Of a stretch of 64,000 nt of DNA, positions 35,341 to 47,690 are shown one piece after another. Numbering within the stretch: position 1 is the stretch's first letter; every line of letters starts with the position of its first letter. Under the pieces are notes generated by a model, which searched no databases, was not told the DNA's origin, and worked only from the letters and a program-made list of their open reading frames with translations. Both the position numbers and the translations under genes were made by a program. The stretch is from Atherix ibis (lineage: Eukaryota; Arthropoda; Insecta; Diptera; Athericidae): positions 33,983,667 through 34,047,666 of the forward strand of contig OY282610.1 of the NCBI GenBank assembly GCA_958298945.1, read 5' to 3'.

Positions 35341-37585
35341 AAATATTTACATTAATGATAATTATTAATAGAATTTTTTATTATTCTGCTAAGAAATATC
35401 TATTTGAGCAGTATTTAAAAATTTTACCAATATTTTTTTGTTGTTGATTAAAATTATATAAAAAGCATCTAAAATTTTTTTTTAGAATGGTTCAGGAAAA
35501 GTTTATTACTTTTCAAGAAAATAAATTAAATTTTACAATATTTTTAATATGAACTTTTTTTATATAATAATAATTTTTTTTATTACAATAAATATCATAT
35601 TAAAATTTGCTAAATGGTTTAATTTTCATAATTTTTTTAAATAATTTTTTTTTTGAAAATTTCACAAAATCTCTAATTTGTCTGTATTTTTTGTGTAGTT
35701 TTTTTTTTGGGATTTGTTAAAAGATTTCTTTTTTTCCAAATATTAATTATTTTAATTCATTAAAAATTATTTTTTGGAATTTTATTTTTACGTAGTTCAG
35801 ATAGAAAATAAAATTATTATATAAAACAAAAATTGAAATATTTATAAGGCTCTTGAAATTTAAATATAAAAACTCTTGAAATTTTATGCAATATAAAAAA
35901 TTGATTTTAAATGTTAATGTTATACAATATATTTTATTTAAACATGTGTTAAATGAAACTTTAAAAATGCTTTAAACGAAAAAAAAAATCACATGAAAAA
36001 TAATAAATACTTGTAAAAAATTTATCTTGACGGAGTTTATTTTGTGTGAAGGCGTTTTTCTAAATATTTTTGCGTTGGAACATTTTTTTCCTTCATATTT
36101 TTCTTACTAGTATTATTTTTATTTTATTGTATTAAAGGAAACAACTTGTTTTCTTATTGTGAAGAAGTTAATTTTCTTATTGAAATTTTATGTAAATTGG
36201 ATGTTGTTTTTTTTTTATAGCAATCTACTTCGATTCTATAATGAATTGTTGTCTAGGTAACAAAATTGTTTATTGCAAATTTTAATTGAAAATAAATATC
36301 GAGAAAATTTTTCATATTAAATACTTATTAGTACATGGATTAAATTATAAAAATTATTGTTGCATTGAATTTATAGACTATAAATAAATATTTAAGAGTA
36401 AATTTTGAAATAAATATTTCAATTTAAAAAAAGTTGTATAGAAATATCAGCAATGAAAGTATCCTTTTACTTAGAAATATGGATAATTGTGATTTAATGC
36501 AATCGAAGTCAATGAAATTATTAAATTATGGTTGCAAATGATGTGGGCAACTTTTCACATAGATTATGAATTTGCAATTATTTATAAATGTTGTTTTTTT
36601 TTAAATTTATTTTATTTTAGTCAGAAGGTATTTAAATTAACCAAACAAATTTAAGGAAGTTTTTATACGTTAGTTGGATTAATAAAGCCCATAATACCAT
36701 TTGATACTAATAAACTAGTTTTTTTTTGACAAAAAAATTTTAATAAGTTTAAAAGTTTTCACTTGAAACTAATCTAAAACTTTTATTAGCTGAAACTTTT
36801 GTTACATATTTTATGAAGAAAGAAAAAATAAGGAATTTATGGTACAATATAAGAAAAATTTTTTTTAAAGACAAATACTAAAAATAGATTTTTTATTTTC
36901 GCTCAGGAACTCAGAATTTATTTCTCATATGAAAGAACAATAAATTTATCTAAAATACTACTAATTGATATCTATAATTTAATTTATAATAATATTCCAA
37001 GTTACTTAATTGACTACTTTTTCTAAAGACAAATTAAATAATTACCTTTTAATAATTAATTCTCCATTTAAGTCCTGTTATCTTATACATAAATACCATT
37101 TCAAATAATATTTATTTAGCTTAAAATTTGGCATTTTTAATTGTAAATTATTTAAGATTATTAAGAAACTCTCTATAATAGTTTAAAAATTATTTAAGAT
37201 TATTTAAAAAACTTCCTACAATATTGGTAATCTTACTGCTATCACGTTGCTTGCGATGAGGCTCGAAATTGTCTTCAACGATGAGGCTCATTTCTCTCTC
37301 GGTAGATAAATCAATTAGCAAACTTTTTATATATATACGAGTATAAGGCTTAAGAGAAATAAACCTTATTTCCTACAACAGTGGTATGATAACCATTTTT
37401 TTTTTTTGGACTTAAACTTAAAATTTTTAATCTGTCCTCTATTCTGGTTTTAATAGTTTGACGAAAAGTTCCCAACAAACATAATTTCGAAATTTTACCT
37501 TCAAAATGCTGCAATTTCATATTGTTTTTAGTAAACAATTTTAGTAAAATTATTAAAAGTAATGTGTTTACTCAGACAATTTTAT
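35340..37585. other. A+T-rich DNA, no gene seen
   Basis: More than 2 kb of very A+T-rich sequence without coding signal. A short ATTATTTAAGATTATT repetition occurs at about 37140-37210. Confidence 0.55.
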
Positions 37586-37594
37586 ACTTTGGAG

Positions 37595-37690
37595 TATTTT
37601 TAAATCACCACCAGTCAAGTAATGACAGAATTACAGTCCGAAATATGCGTAAAATTATCTCAAAAAAATTACCTTAAATCCATTGTGTTC
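37595..37690 (+). pseudogene. Rosa-like mariner C-terminal scrap
   Basis: CACCAGTCAAGTAATGACAG and TTACAGTCCGAAATATGCG resemble the tail block at 10430-10470, in plus orientation. It is opposite in strand to the relic starting at 37985. Confidence 0.4.
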
Positions 37691-37984
37691 TAAACATTAT
37701 ATTCGTTCGTGAACTGTGCAGTTCTCGTTATAAAATATTTCATTCACGTTTATCCTACTAAGAAAACTAACCCTTCCATGATGCACCCATCGACGTTTAA
37801 GCCGGCAATGGTCTCGATATCTTTTAAATTCTTATCATCTCGTTTGTGGGGATACATCAATGGGTATTTTCCCCTACATGTCTTCATGGCCTTGTCAAAC
37901 AAAATTCAATAAAAAAAACCATTCAAATCCTGGTCAAAAGACTTCTCCAGGACTTGACCTATTAATTTTGAAAGGCTTTTTACA

Positions 37985-38560
37985 ATAAGAAAAAAAACAG
38001 CGTCAAATTGCACGATCTTGGAGGCCTATTGACATTACGGGTCCTGAGAACTTTTCATGTAATAAAGTGCAAATATATCGTATTGATAACTTGTGATACC
38101 ATTTTGTTAAAATAGATTTATGATTCAGATTAGAACCTTTAAGTTTAGGCTAAAAAAAATCTGTTATCAGAGGGTCATAGGGTCCAGAGTTGACGGTTAC
38201 AGTTTTTCTTTTTCAATTTTCAAAGAAATGCACACCAAATAGTTACTTTATGCAGGTTTCTTCATAGTTATTTGTAGGTTGGCTTTCAGAATCCCATATC
38301 GATCAATTTTGCTTGTTGACGTGTCCCCATCAAATTAGAAATGAGAATCATCGCTGAAGAAATTTTTTTTCTAAAAATCAGCATCAAAAGCCTATTGTTC
38401 ATTAGACAATTTATAATATAAAATGGTAAATATTGAGATAAACAAAAATTATCTTACAAAAAAAAATTATTTAAATAATAGCTATCAAATAACAGGGCTA
38501 TACTTTTTAAACCCTACAATTGCCTACGCGGTACAAGGGGAAATAATGTTTTTTTTGTAT
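37985..38560 (-). pseudogene. Decayed rosa/DD41D-like mariner
   Basis: The third-Asp block is at about 38000-38035 (GCGTCAAATTGCACGATCTT) and the VTVN region at about 38170-38215. The KVTV region (CACACCAAATAGTTACTTTA) is near 38230 and the first-Asp region at about 38330-38390. The conserved 5' flank (TATAATATAAAATGGTAAAT near 38411, GCTATCAAATAACAGGGCTA at about 38480) completes it. Block order matches the 19.5- and 28.6-kb relics. Multiple frame breaks. Confidence 0.55.
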
Positions 38561-39095
38561 AATATAACCAAATTATATTGTAGAAGTTTCTTTTCATTTA
38601 AAAAAAATTTACTATAGTATTTTTGAAAATATATTTATTACCTAATACAATTATTTAAATTTTAGAAAGAAGAATCTCCTCTAAATATAATTTGTCTAAT
38701 TAAATTGTGCTACGAAAAGTTCTTGTTACGACAAAATCTGCTACAACAACCTTTACCAATAATTATTTCAGTTTAAAAAAAAAAATTATCCACTAAAATT
38801 TAACCAAAATTTTAATAAAAAAAAAAACAAGTTCTATTATTAAACAGGTTTCTATCTTTAATAAAATAAAGGTTTCCTCCTCTCTATTTTAATGTTAGTA
38901 GTCTTGATAGTGTAAATTGATGAAGATTATTCTTCCTAAAAGTAAAAAAAATCGATTCATCATGAAGCTTTTATTCTCAAAATTTACCAATTATTAAAAA
39001 AATTGATTTGACAATTTCTACTATGCGAATGATTGTTAAAACAAAATTTTTGACAAACTTTGAGTGTTTTTGTTTAGAAAAATTGTTACAATATA
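38560..39095. other. A+T-rich DNA, includes 3' flank of the 39-kb mariner
   Basis: No coding signal. The 3' untranslated and terminal repeat of the adjacent mariner should lie within about 39000-39097 but I could not identify its end. Confidence 0.45.
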
Positions 39096-39097
39096 TT

Positions 39098-40080
39098 TTA
39101 TTCAAAGTATTGTCCATCGGAAGCCACGAATTTTTCCCATCTTTCTGGCAACATATGGATTCCGCGCCAAAAAAAACTGCTCCGGTTTTGAGGCCAAGAA
39201 TGAATCGAGCCAATTTTTGATGCCCTGTTCTGAAGTGAAGCATATTCCGGTGAGGGCGTTTTGCATGGATCTAAACAAATGGTAGTCGGACGGGGCAAGG
39301 TCTGGGCTATAAGGCGGGTGAGGCAAAACTTCCCAGCCACTGTTTTCTAAATAATTTTTAACCGGTCTTGCAACATGAGGCCGAGCGTTGTCATGATGGA
39401 AAATTATGGCTTCGTGTCTGGTCGCATATTCCGGGCGTTTTTCGGCCAATGCTCGCTTCAAACGGATTAATTGTGTTCGGTAGAGGTCGCCTGTGATCGT
39501 CTGGCCCGATTTCAATAGCTCATAATAGATCACACCCTTCTGATCCCACCAAATACAGAGCATTACCTTGGCGCCATGGATATTTGGCTTTGGCGTTGCT
39601 TTGGCTGGTTGGCCGGGCTTCACATACGATTTTTTGCGCTTTGGGTTGTCGTAATGAATCCATTTTTCGTCGTCAGTAATGATTTGATTCAAAAACCACT
39701 TCTTTTTCTGCCGTTCAAGCAGCATTTTGGACATGCAAAATCGCCCTTCAACGTCTCTCGGCTTCAATTCATATGGGACCCAATTTCCTTGCTTTTGGAT
39801 GAATCCTGCTGCTTTCAAACATTTTGAAATGGCTGCTTGAGTGACTCCCAATGATTTTGCAATTTCTTCTTGAGTTCGACAACAGTCTTCGTCGAGTAAT
39901 GCCTCCAAATCTTCATCTTCAAACTTTTTAGGCTGACCTAGTCGTTCTTTGTCTTCCGTGTCAAAATCACCACTTCTGAACCGCACAAACCATCTCTCGC
40001 ACGTTGAAATCGATGGTACATATTCAGGATAAGCTTCGGTGAGCAATCGATACGCTTCAAATGTCTTAATTCGGTTGTTT
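39098..40080 (-). pseudogene. Mauritiana-type mariner transposase, frameshifted
   Basis: Minus-strand DD34D transposase close in sequence style to Mos1. It shows KTFEAYRLLTEAYPEYVPS (about 40030-40070), STCERWFVRFRSGDFDTEDK, LLDED, NWVPYEL, IITDDEKWIHY (first Asp), a KRKKSYVKPGQPA block, IFHHDNARPH (second Asp) and YSPDLAPSDYHLF (third Asp), with 34 residues between the last two. The frame is open from 40046 to 39178. An extra base in the A run at 39169-39176 then shifts it, and the proper tail WRGIHMLPERWEKF..YFE continues in the next frame to the stop at 39098. The first ~20 residues expected for this subfamily are missing and replaced by another mariner's N-terminus. Confidence 0.9.
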
Positions 40081-40370
40081 GGTTGACTGCCATCATCGAC
40101 GCGATCTCCCTGGTGGTTAGACGTGGATTGGTGTCAATTATGACTTTTAACTTGTCGTCATCAGACTTCAATGGCCGCCCGGTACGTGGTTTATCAATTA
40201 GTGAAAAATCTCCAGATCGGAATTTTGTAAACCATCTTCGTACCTGTCGAACTTTGATGACATCCTACTCCATACACTTCGCAAATGTTTTTGGTTGCCA
40301 CACTCGTGGTATTGTCTTTACGGAATTCATAAAGTAAACAATGACGTAAATGCACTTTATCGACCGACAT
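40080..40370 (-). pseudogene. N-terminal domain of a second mariner, fused upstream
   Basis: The start at 40370 reads MSVDKVHLRHCLLYEFRK and CEVYGVG. After a one-base insertion at about 40262-40268 the frame changes to VIKVRQVRRWFTKFRSGDFS, DKPRTGRPLKSDDDKLK and LTTREIASMMAVNQ..RHLKRI. This is the two-part helix-turn-helix domain of a cecropia-like mariner. It runs straight into the mauritiana-type sequence at about 40045-40080 in the same orientation, and the frame of the second helix-turn-helix part does not match that of the downstream transposase, so no fusion protein results. Confidence 0.8.
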
Positions 40371-40469
40371 TTTGAAAAAATACAAGGGCTCTTCACTGTA
40401 ATCTGGCCAGACCAAAACTGAATAGAAAGTAGAGGGAAAGCATCCTTTATACAATGGAATCATTTAAAA

Positions 40470-42590
40470 AAGATACTATTCATCATTTCTGAAGAAACAA
40501 TTATTTTACAATACCTAGGATCATAAAAAACGGTCATAACTTTTGCATCAACCCAATATAATTGCAAAAATAAATTTTTTTTCTATAAAATAAAATTTTT
40601 TGTTACTTTTCAAAGCTTAAGCTTGTATAATAGGATGCACATAATTATTTGTGAATAGCATAGAAATTTTTTTCATTAACATTAATTAATTATAAATTTA
40701 TTTCAAAGTAAAATTCAATTTATTCATTCGATTCGATGAATCTCAATCTTGTGTGAAAATCTGAAAGCATTTAATCTGATAGTAATTCACGCGTATCCTT
40801 TTTATATGTTTGTTAAAAATACGGCAATTTAATTGGTTCTATTTAGCTTTATAGTAATTGAAAAGAGTAATACTTTTAATTATTCAACTATAAATTAAGG
40901 AGTGAAACATGTATTGTAACTAGTATTAGTTAATCGATGAGTAAATCTAATTCGTGTATAACTAATTTACTATGCTATGATTTTTTGGTATTTGAAAATT
41001 TCCTGCAAAATTAATTATTTACAAACTCATTGAAATTCATATAATCATCTTAATATAAAAACTACAATACAAATAATCAATAATGATCGATTAACAATAA
41101 AAATTGTTCATTTGAAAAGAAGTTTGATTATTGCAAACAGTAGTTAATAAATGTATTTGTCAAAAGTGAAAGAAACACAAAAAGAAAAAAAGAATATAAC
41201 AAAATTTAGTAATAGTATATAAATGATTGGCGATAGTAATATAGTTTGAGAAAAAACTAGGCGAAACTAAGTAAAATGATTTTTTGAAAGTAGTGCAGCA
41301 GAAAATTGTAATAAAACGAAATAGTCCAACAATCAAAAGCAGCAAAAAGCGTTTTATTGGTGCGATTAATAGAAATCGAACGATTTTAATCGAACATCGA
41401 ATTGTTATGATTTTCCACACGTTCATAGACTGTGAGTACTACCAACCAGTACATACATATATACATACATAATTAGATAGTTAGTTACCTGGTACAGGTT
41501 GAATCTTAGATTCAGATTGGACACGTATCTACGAGTATCTATACTGTCTGAGATTTATATTGTTACCATTTATGTAGTATACTCGTTTAATTCAAAAATA
41601 TTTTTCCCGGTCTTTTTCTCTCACCAATTTTCAATAATCTTTTCGAAAGGTAATTTTTTTTTCAAATACCAGACAATCATTTGAAAATCGTATCAAATTC
41701 GAATCAGAAACGATTGATTTCCGTTCCATATTTAACAATTTTTAAATGCGCCTACCTCACACTCTACATTCTACAGGTACGACATCGAAATTTTAATCGA
41801 ACAATTTCCATTTGGTGATTGTTGTTAAAACTTTTCATATTTATTATTTACTATGCGCTACCAGTCGATTAAGTAATTTATTGTTAAAAAAAAAAATACG
41901 ATAAATTTAATAAATACGGAAAATTCATTTTGTTGTTGCTTTCTTTCGAAAGTAGGCTACTACTTACAGTATATACGAGTAAACCGTGAATCAGGTGTTT
42001 TTAGTTTTAAAGAAAAACCAAACACTTTTAAATATTTATTGTAGTTTTTTGTTGTTGTTGTATTTCTTATTATTATTTAAACTATAGAAAAAAAAATCTG
42101 TAAAATTATATACATTTTATTAAGCCTTTAAAAATGATAAATACGAGTAGCATTAAGGTTATATATTAGATCCTGTATCTTTTTTAAGGAATCTTATAAG
42201 GAAATTTTTTTACAAAAGATATTATGAGGAAAAATTACTTTCCATGAATTTTGACAGGACAATCACCAATCGGCACTAATTTCTTTTTGAGCAATTAATT
42301 TTGTCCTGTGGTATGTTAACTCACTGTTCATAATCAACCATTAAAATTTTATAGTTTTTTTTTTGTCTTTAAGAAATTCATATTTTACGGTTTCATACTC
42401 CTGGACGTAGTCGATCAAGCTGCCTAATGAAAAAGAAATAATCATGGTATTACAATTTGGTCATATACTTTTATCACAGATGGCGGTAGTACATTTTTAA
42501 AAATCCATTTTCTTTTATTTTTTATGAATTTATACAACAAATTTAATATGGAAGACTAAACTTTGCATTTTCGACAAACTTTGCATTTTT
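40470..42590. other. A+T-rich DNA, no gene seen
   Basis: Small CATA repeats at about 41450-41470. Frames at 41160-41426 (minus), 41284-41472 and 41499-41684 (plus) are unrecognised. Confidence 0.5.
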
Positions 42591-42599
42591 GTTTGTTTT

Positions 42600-43285
42600 A
42601 TTTGCGTAAAAAAAGATAGGAACGCACGTCAAGCTTGTGCAAGAAGAGTATCAGTGCCAACGATGGTTCACGAAATTCCGTGCTGGTGCCTTTGATCTAA
42701 ATGACGCTGCTCGGCCAGGAAGGTCAACCGAGGATTGATGACGATAAAATGAAGTCATGAATTGAGTCAAACCAGCGTTATACAATGTGAGAGAATGCAG
42801 AAATAAATAAACATTCATCATTCAAACGTTTACGACTACCTGAAGAAGCTGGGATATGTAAGCAAGCTCGATGTTTGGGTTCCTCATGCGCTAAAAGATG
42901 TTCATTTGATGGCAAACATAAACATCTGCGACGTGCTCATTAAATATGAGGAAAAGATTCTTTTTAGAAGTGCTTGATAACTGGTAGTGAGGAGGTTTTA
43001 GAATCGGCGTAGTGATCCGCCTCAAACGACATCGAAAGAGGACATAGTATGGTGGGGTTTTGAAGGTGCCGCAGTTTTTGAGCTTTACAGTATGAACGAA
43101 TTCATCATCCAAAAGCGTCCAGGGCTCGTTAACCGTAAAGGAGTTGTGCATATTGCATGGTAAAACGTTCTATTGAAATGAGACTGTAAATAAGCATCTT
43201 GTTCAGTTTTTCGCCGAAAGATGGCAAACAATTATCGAACAAAATGGACAATATATCATTGATTTTTTAAGTGTTTGGTTTTAAA
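42600..43285 (+). pseudogene. Decayed cecropia-type mariner
   Basis: Frame-corrected blocks in order: CQRWFTKFRAGAFDLNDAAR (about 42655-42715), the second helix-turn-helix (DYLKKLGYVSKLDVWVPHAL at about 42832-42890), HLMANINICDVLIK (about 42902-42945), PPQTTSKEDI..WWGFEGAAVFEL (about 43018-43085), and the tail VQFFAERWQTIIEQNGQYII (about 43205-43262). The last reads like the ERWQKIIDQNGQYI C-terminus of the subfamily. The segment with the second and third catalytic Asp is deleted between about 43085 and 43200, and stops are present. Confidence 0.75.
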
Positions 43286-43539
43286 ATTTTCAAAAAAGTA
43301 CAAAAAAATTACAAAAATATTTAAATCAATAAATCAATACTTGCCATTTATTTATAGAAGATAATTTTATATAAATATTGGCTACGACTACGTTTTAATT
43401 AATCTATTCGAGAGACACAATTTTAAACGACTTCTTCGAGCTACCTCGGCTAGTATCTCGCTAATAACACGTGTAATATTATGATTCCAAGACTGCAAGT
43501 GATACTGATTTATTGGTATAGACGAGTGATGCTTCATGC

Positions 43540-44390
43540 AGCCTCATCAAAAATAGTCTTAAGGCGTCAAATCGCACGATCTAGGCGGCTAACACACCGG
43601 TTCGAAACGTGAGAAAAATTGCTCTGTCAATATGTCGAGTGTTTCAAGTGCTATGTGGCATGTAGTGCCGTTTTGTTGACACCACTTATCGACCAGATGC
43701 AGTTATTTAATTTTGGATAAAAAAAAGTGTCAAATCATCGAGCAATAGCGGACGCCATTGACGGTAACGTTGCGACCAGCGTAATCTTTAAATAAATAAG
43801 GACTGCACCAAACAGTGTAATTTTCTGCGTGCAATAGCACTTCTTGGTTTGCCTGTGATTGTTTATCAGAACAAATGCGACAATTTTGTTTATTAACACA
43901 CCCACTCTAAGGCCCACTCACCGAAAATTCGACGATCAATCAGGTGCGTTCTCCTTCAGTTCTCGCACAAACCGTATTTTATACGCTTTCAGACCAACGC
44001 CCTTACGTTAAATCTTCCGCATAGTCGAGTAACGCAATTCTGATTGCTGTGAATGGCGACGGATGGACAAATCGCGGTCTTCACTAATATTGGACGCTAC
44101 GGCAGTAATATTTTTCTCTCTACGCACTCTACGCACATGGGTTGGTGATTTGATGTCTTATAGCGTAAAATTGCTGCGATATTTTGCCACTATAGCTTAA
44201 ATTGCTTGCTCAGTAGGTTGATTGAAACAACCATAAAATCTTCGAAGTGCGCGAAACACATTTTTCACAGAGCACGAATTTTGATAATAAAATTTAAGAA
44301 TTCGTGTTGTTCGAGTGTAATGGTGAAGTGATAATGCTCACTGAGCACTTTTGACTTTGAAACACGTCACGTGTCACGCGCGATCTATTA
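43540..44390 (-). pseudogene. Rosa/DD41D-like mariner, best N-terminal copy
   Basis: Running down from about 44390 the minus strand gives CVSRTSKILWLFQ, EKNITAVASNISEDRDLSIR, RHSQQSELRYSTMRKI, VGLKAYKIRFVRELKENAPD, then VNKQNCRICSD (about 43880-43895), ENYTVWCSPYLFKDYAGRN and VTVNGVRYCSMI (about 43725-43770). At about 43560-43590 the third-Asp block is seen as a degraded RLDRAI reading. This is a recognisable transposase of the family with helix-turn-helix region, first-Asp region and VTVN motif. It is richer in G+C and better preserved in the N-terminal half than other copies, and differs enough in sequence to be a separate lineage. Several stops and frameshifts disable it. Confidence 0.75.
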
Positions 44391-44399
44391 AAAATACTT

Positions 44400-45235
44400 A
44401 TAAAACTAAATCTAAAGAAATTCAGAACGGCTTTGATCTGATCACCTTATGCTTAAACAATTCCCTAAAACAAAAATAGCCTTCCTTGCTATATTATATA
44501 ACTTAATACTTCAAATAACATATTTCCCAATCCTCTGGAAATTCGTAATTATTAAAATGATCCCTAAGCTCAATAAACCAATAACCAATAAGTCTCCGTA
44601 CAATGCTCTTCAAACTTTTTGCAAAAATATTCCTCCGTGACTTATAACATCCCTAGTCGAATCCTCAAATTTAATACCTAATCATGAATTCATTTTTTAT
44701 TTCAAACATTTCACTTCCCTGTACGGTATGCTTCTGGTACTATGAAAACTGAAGAGGAGCCTTTCTTCTACCTATGACCTTGTACTACACAATCATCTCA
44801 AATATCTCTCCAATATTTTCTGGGGTTCCACTGGGAAGTATACTTTGTCCCATCCTCGCAGCCCATAATTCAATCGGTCCCAACTGTTGAGACAATCCCA
44901 AATTAAACTTCAGAACTGCTATAATCCAAAACCAAATCTTCCAGAACTAGTTTTAAATAAAAGTGAATGCCTGGAAATACGTCTTCCCCATATATTTTGA
45001 TAGCAGTGAAATATCACAAGCCACTGAAGTACGGTACCTTGGACTGAACTTAGACAAACGTTCTAAACTTATAATATACAGCAAAGCACTTTTGTACAAT
45101 GTGCCACTGAAACCAATATGGACTTACGGACTAGAGCGCTAAGGTTCTACTCGACGAATCTGATCCTTTCAGTCAAAATTACTTTGCAAAATTGTCCTAA
45201 TAAAGCATGGACAAAAAACAAGGAGAACCAGGTTT
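44400..45235 (+). pseudogene. Decayed jockey-like reverse transcriptase
   Basis: The frame at 44449-44640 reads LKQFPKTKIAFLAILYNLIL and YFPILWKFVIIKMIPKLNKP, matching the start of the jockey RT domain (KxGxxFLTxLFNAIL, YFPxLWKxAxxxMIPKPGK). Later blocks are GVPLGSILCPILAA-like (about 44822-44865), EVRYLGLNLDKRSKL (about 45028-45075) and LKPIWTYGLER (about 45108-45140). The palm Asp motif was not found. Frameshifts are frequent. It is on the opposite strand to the 6.8-8.0 kb relic and resembles it closely in the thumb region. Confidence 0.7.
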
Positions 45236-45239
45236 ATCG

Positions 45240-45570
45240 ACAATATAGTGCAATTTCGAGGTTCGAAAGTTCTGCGGTGTATCTGGTTTACAGAAAAAAT
45301 TTGTAGTAGAAAAAGTTCTGCGATGTTGTCTATTATGATCATCATTGGTGATCGTTATCGATTTCCGCTTATAATATTGAATCGAGCTTTGAACAAAAAA
45401 TGGCCCATGACAAGCTGATTCTGCTACACGATAATGCCAGAACCCAATAATACTTGGAACGAGTAAAATGATAAATATTGTCCCACCCGCCGTATTTGCC
45501 AGGTATTGCTCCTTAAGTAAGAATTCTATTTAGAGTATTTTTCAAATATTTTTCTTCTGAACATTTTTTT
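45240..45570 (+). pseudogene. Mauritiana-type mariner catalytic fragment
   Basis: Frame-corrected reading gives GSKVLRCIWFTEK (about 45262-45300; family GSKVLLCIWWDQKG), GDRYRFPLIILNRALN (about 45350-45395), DKLILLHDNARTQ (second catalytic Asp, about 45408-45450) and LSHPPYLPGIAP (third-Asp region, about 45480-45515). The N-terminal half is absent. It directly follows the jockey relic, with the border at about 45235-45260. Confidence 0.65.
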
Positions 45571-46860
45571 TTATAGAAAATAATCTAAATTATTATAGAT
45601 TATTTTAGAAAGTGAGCAAAATTTATGAAACAATATATTTTGCAAAAGACTTTGGAATTTTTCCGATAAGACCTAACAAGTAGGTCACCGATTCAAATAT
45701 TTATTATTTTATATCCGAATTTACAATTTATTCCTTTTATTAATTGTAATAATTATATTCATTTGTGAAAAGAACAAGATTAATTGTCTTACGATGAAAT
45801 TCTCAGAAATTTTATCCTATTTTAATATTGATAAAAATGAAAGTCATCGTTTCACATTTTTCTTGATAGATACTCAAATTTTTTACTAAATTTTTTTTTT
45901 TTGGACAAAAAACAGAGAAATAACATGAAATGAAGGAAAATATTATCGATCAAATTTGAATAGAGCTACTTTATTTATTATCAAAAGTTTTCCGATGAAT
46001 TGAACTTTTCCACCTTATTCAGTTCATTCTAGTCGAAAGAACCTGATATCCTTTTGACCGGAAAAGTGTGCTCAAAGGAGCTATGAACAAACTTTGGCTA
46101 CAGTATGGGTATTTTTTTGTGTTTTATTTTTTATTTTTTGGTTTTTCTTTTCTTGCCCTTAAATCGTCTTAAAATTGTTTCCAATATTTTCCTATTATTT
46201 CTTATGATATTTTCTGTTTTTTTTTTTTTTGTAGATGAACTTTTTTTCCCTGCGCAATTTTATCTTTCAATAAGAATTTGCTGAAAACCTTCAAAATAAT
46301 GATGGTATTTTATTGGAGTAATGAATGGAAATCATTTAATTGTGTGCTAAGTTTATAAATAATATTAATTATATTGTAAATTTTTAGACTTGTTCTAATT
46401 TTCTTTATCTTTTAAAATAGGATAACCTGAAAAGTAAGTTAATTAACCTGAAAAGTAAGAAATATAAAATATTTTGTCAATTTGCCTATAATTATTTAAA
46501 AGTCCACTAAATAAAGGTAATTTTATTTGAGGGAACTTTATTGGTAGTGATTAAAGAAAAGGACTCATATTTTTAGATAAAAGGATTCATCATATAATTT
46601 GCTTAAAGTTAAATTTTTAATTAATAGAGTTTTATTTGATTATGTCTAATTAGAAATTTATTTTTCGTATCGGTTTTTAGTTTTTTTTAAAATCATTTCT
46701 AAATTTTTTTGTAATACTCGTAATTCAGGTTATTTGGCAATAATTAAAGGGCATTCTGGCTATGCCAATAGGTGGATTCGAAATCAAATCTTTTGCGTAA
46801 AAGATGTAAATATTCCTAGAGCACTTTGTTTTTCCATACACACTATTTTATAAGATGTGG
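45570..46860. other. A+T-rich DNA, no gene seen
   Basis: No coding or RNA signal. A short duplication of AACCTGAAAAGTAAG occurs at about 46426-46460. Confidence 0.5.
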
Positions 46861-46869
46861 CAGCAAAGC

Positions 46870-47690
46870 AATCAGGGTTGCACCACTGAGAGCGATCTGG
46901 CAACGTTGCGTACTTTTTCTCCATATGATTTGTGCGTTAGTCCTTCTTCGTTTCAACCTCGTCCGTTAGTTGCGGACTAGTGATTTATGTTCTTATTGTG
47001 CTTTACGGAAGATGAAATGGTGAAATTTTATGTTAAGCTTTGCATTACTGAGGGCGATCTGGCAATATTGCGGATTAGGTTTGCATCATTTAGAGCGATC
47101 TGGCAAAATTACGGACTTTTTCTCCATATGATTTGTGCGTTACTCCTTCCTCGTTTCAACCTCGTTCGTTAGCTGCGTAATCCTATAGAGCATGATTAGT
47201 GAATTATGTTTTTGTTGTGCCTTGCGGAAAATGGAATATCGAAATTTTCTATTAATCTTGGTAAATTCAGGAGTATAACTCATAAAAAGTTACAACGAGC
47301 CCAGGGGGAATATTCCTTATTAAGAGCACAAATTTGTTGCTGGCATAAAGAATTTTTGGACATCCAAGAAGCGGTGGAAGATCAACCTCATGCATGGAGA
47401 CCTTTATTATAGATAACTGATGAAAACATGCAAAGTATGAGGCTTCCTATGAAACAGGCAAAGTGTGAGGCTTCCTATGAGGAATTTTTGGAGTCACTAT
47501 TGCTGTGACTCCTTAGCCATCTCATTTACCTAAGTTACCCAAGATCAAAAACTTTTTGAAAGAACGCTATCGTGGTGTTGTTGATAAAATCCAAAAGAGT
47601 GTAGCTCAGCAGTTGAAGATAATGCCAACACACCTCCTGCGATGTTTAGCTGCCCAAAGAAACTATTTTGAAAGGGATTAAATTGATATA
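46870..47690 (+). pseudogene. Internally deleted mariner-like element with 5' duplication
   Basis: The 5' part is partly duplicated: the GCGATCTGGCAA, CTTTTTCTCCATATGATTTG and TTCAACCTCGT blocks at about 46890-46970 recur at about 47095-47170. After the second copy comes an N-terminal domain (47206-47470; KFSINLGKFRSITHKKLQRA, RAQICCWHKEF, EAVEDQPHAWRP, ITDENMQS), matching the helix-turn-helix region of a mariner-like family. The sequence then jumps to a C-terminal tail (about 47540-47685; LKNFLKERYRGVVDKIQKSV, AAQRNYFERD). The whole catalytic core is missing, so this is a deletion derivative. Confidence 0.6.
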
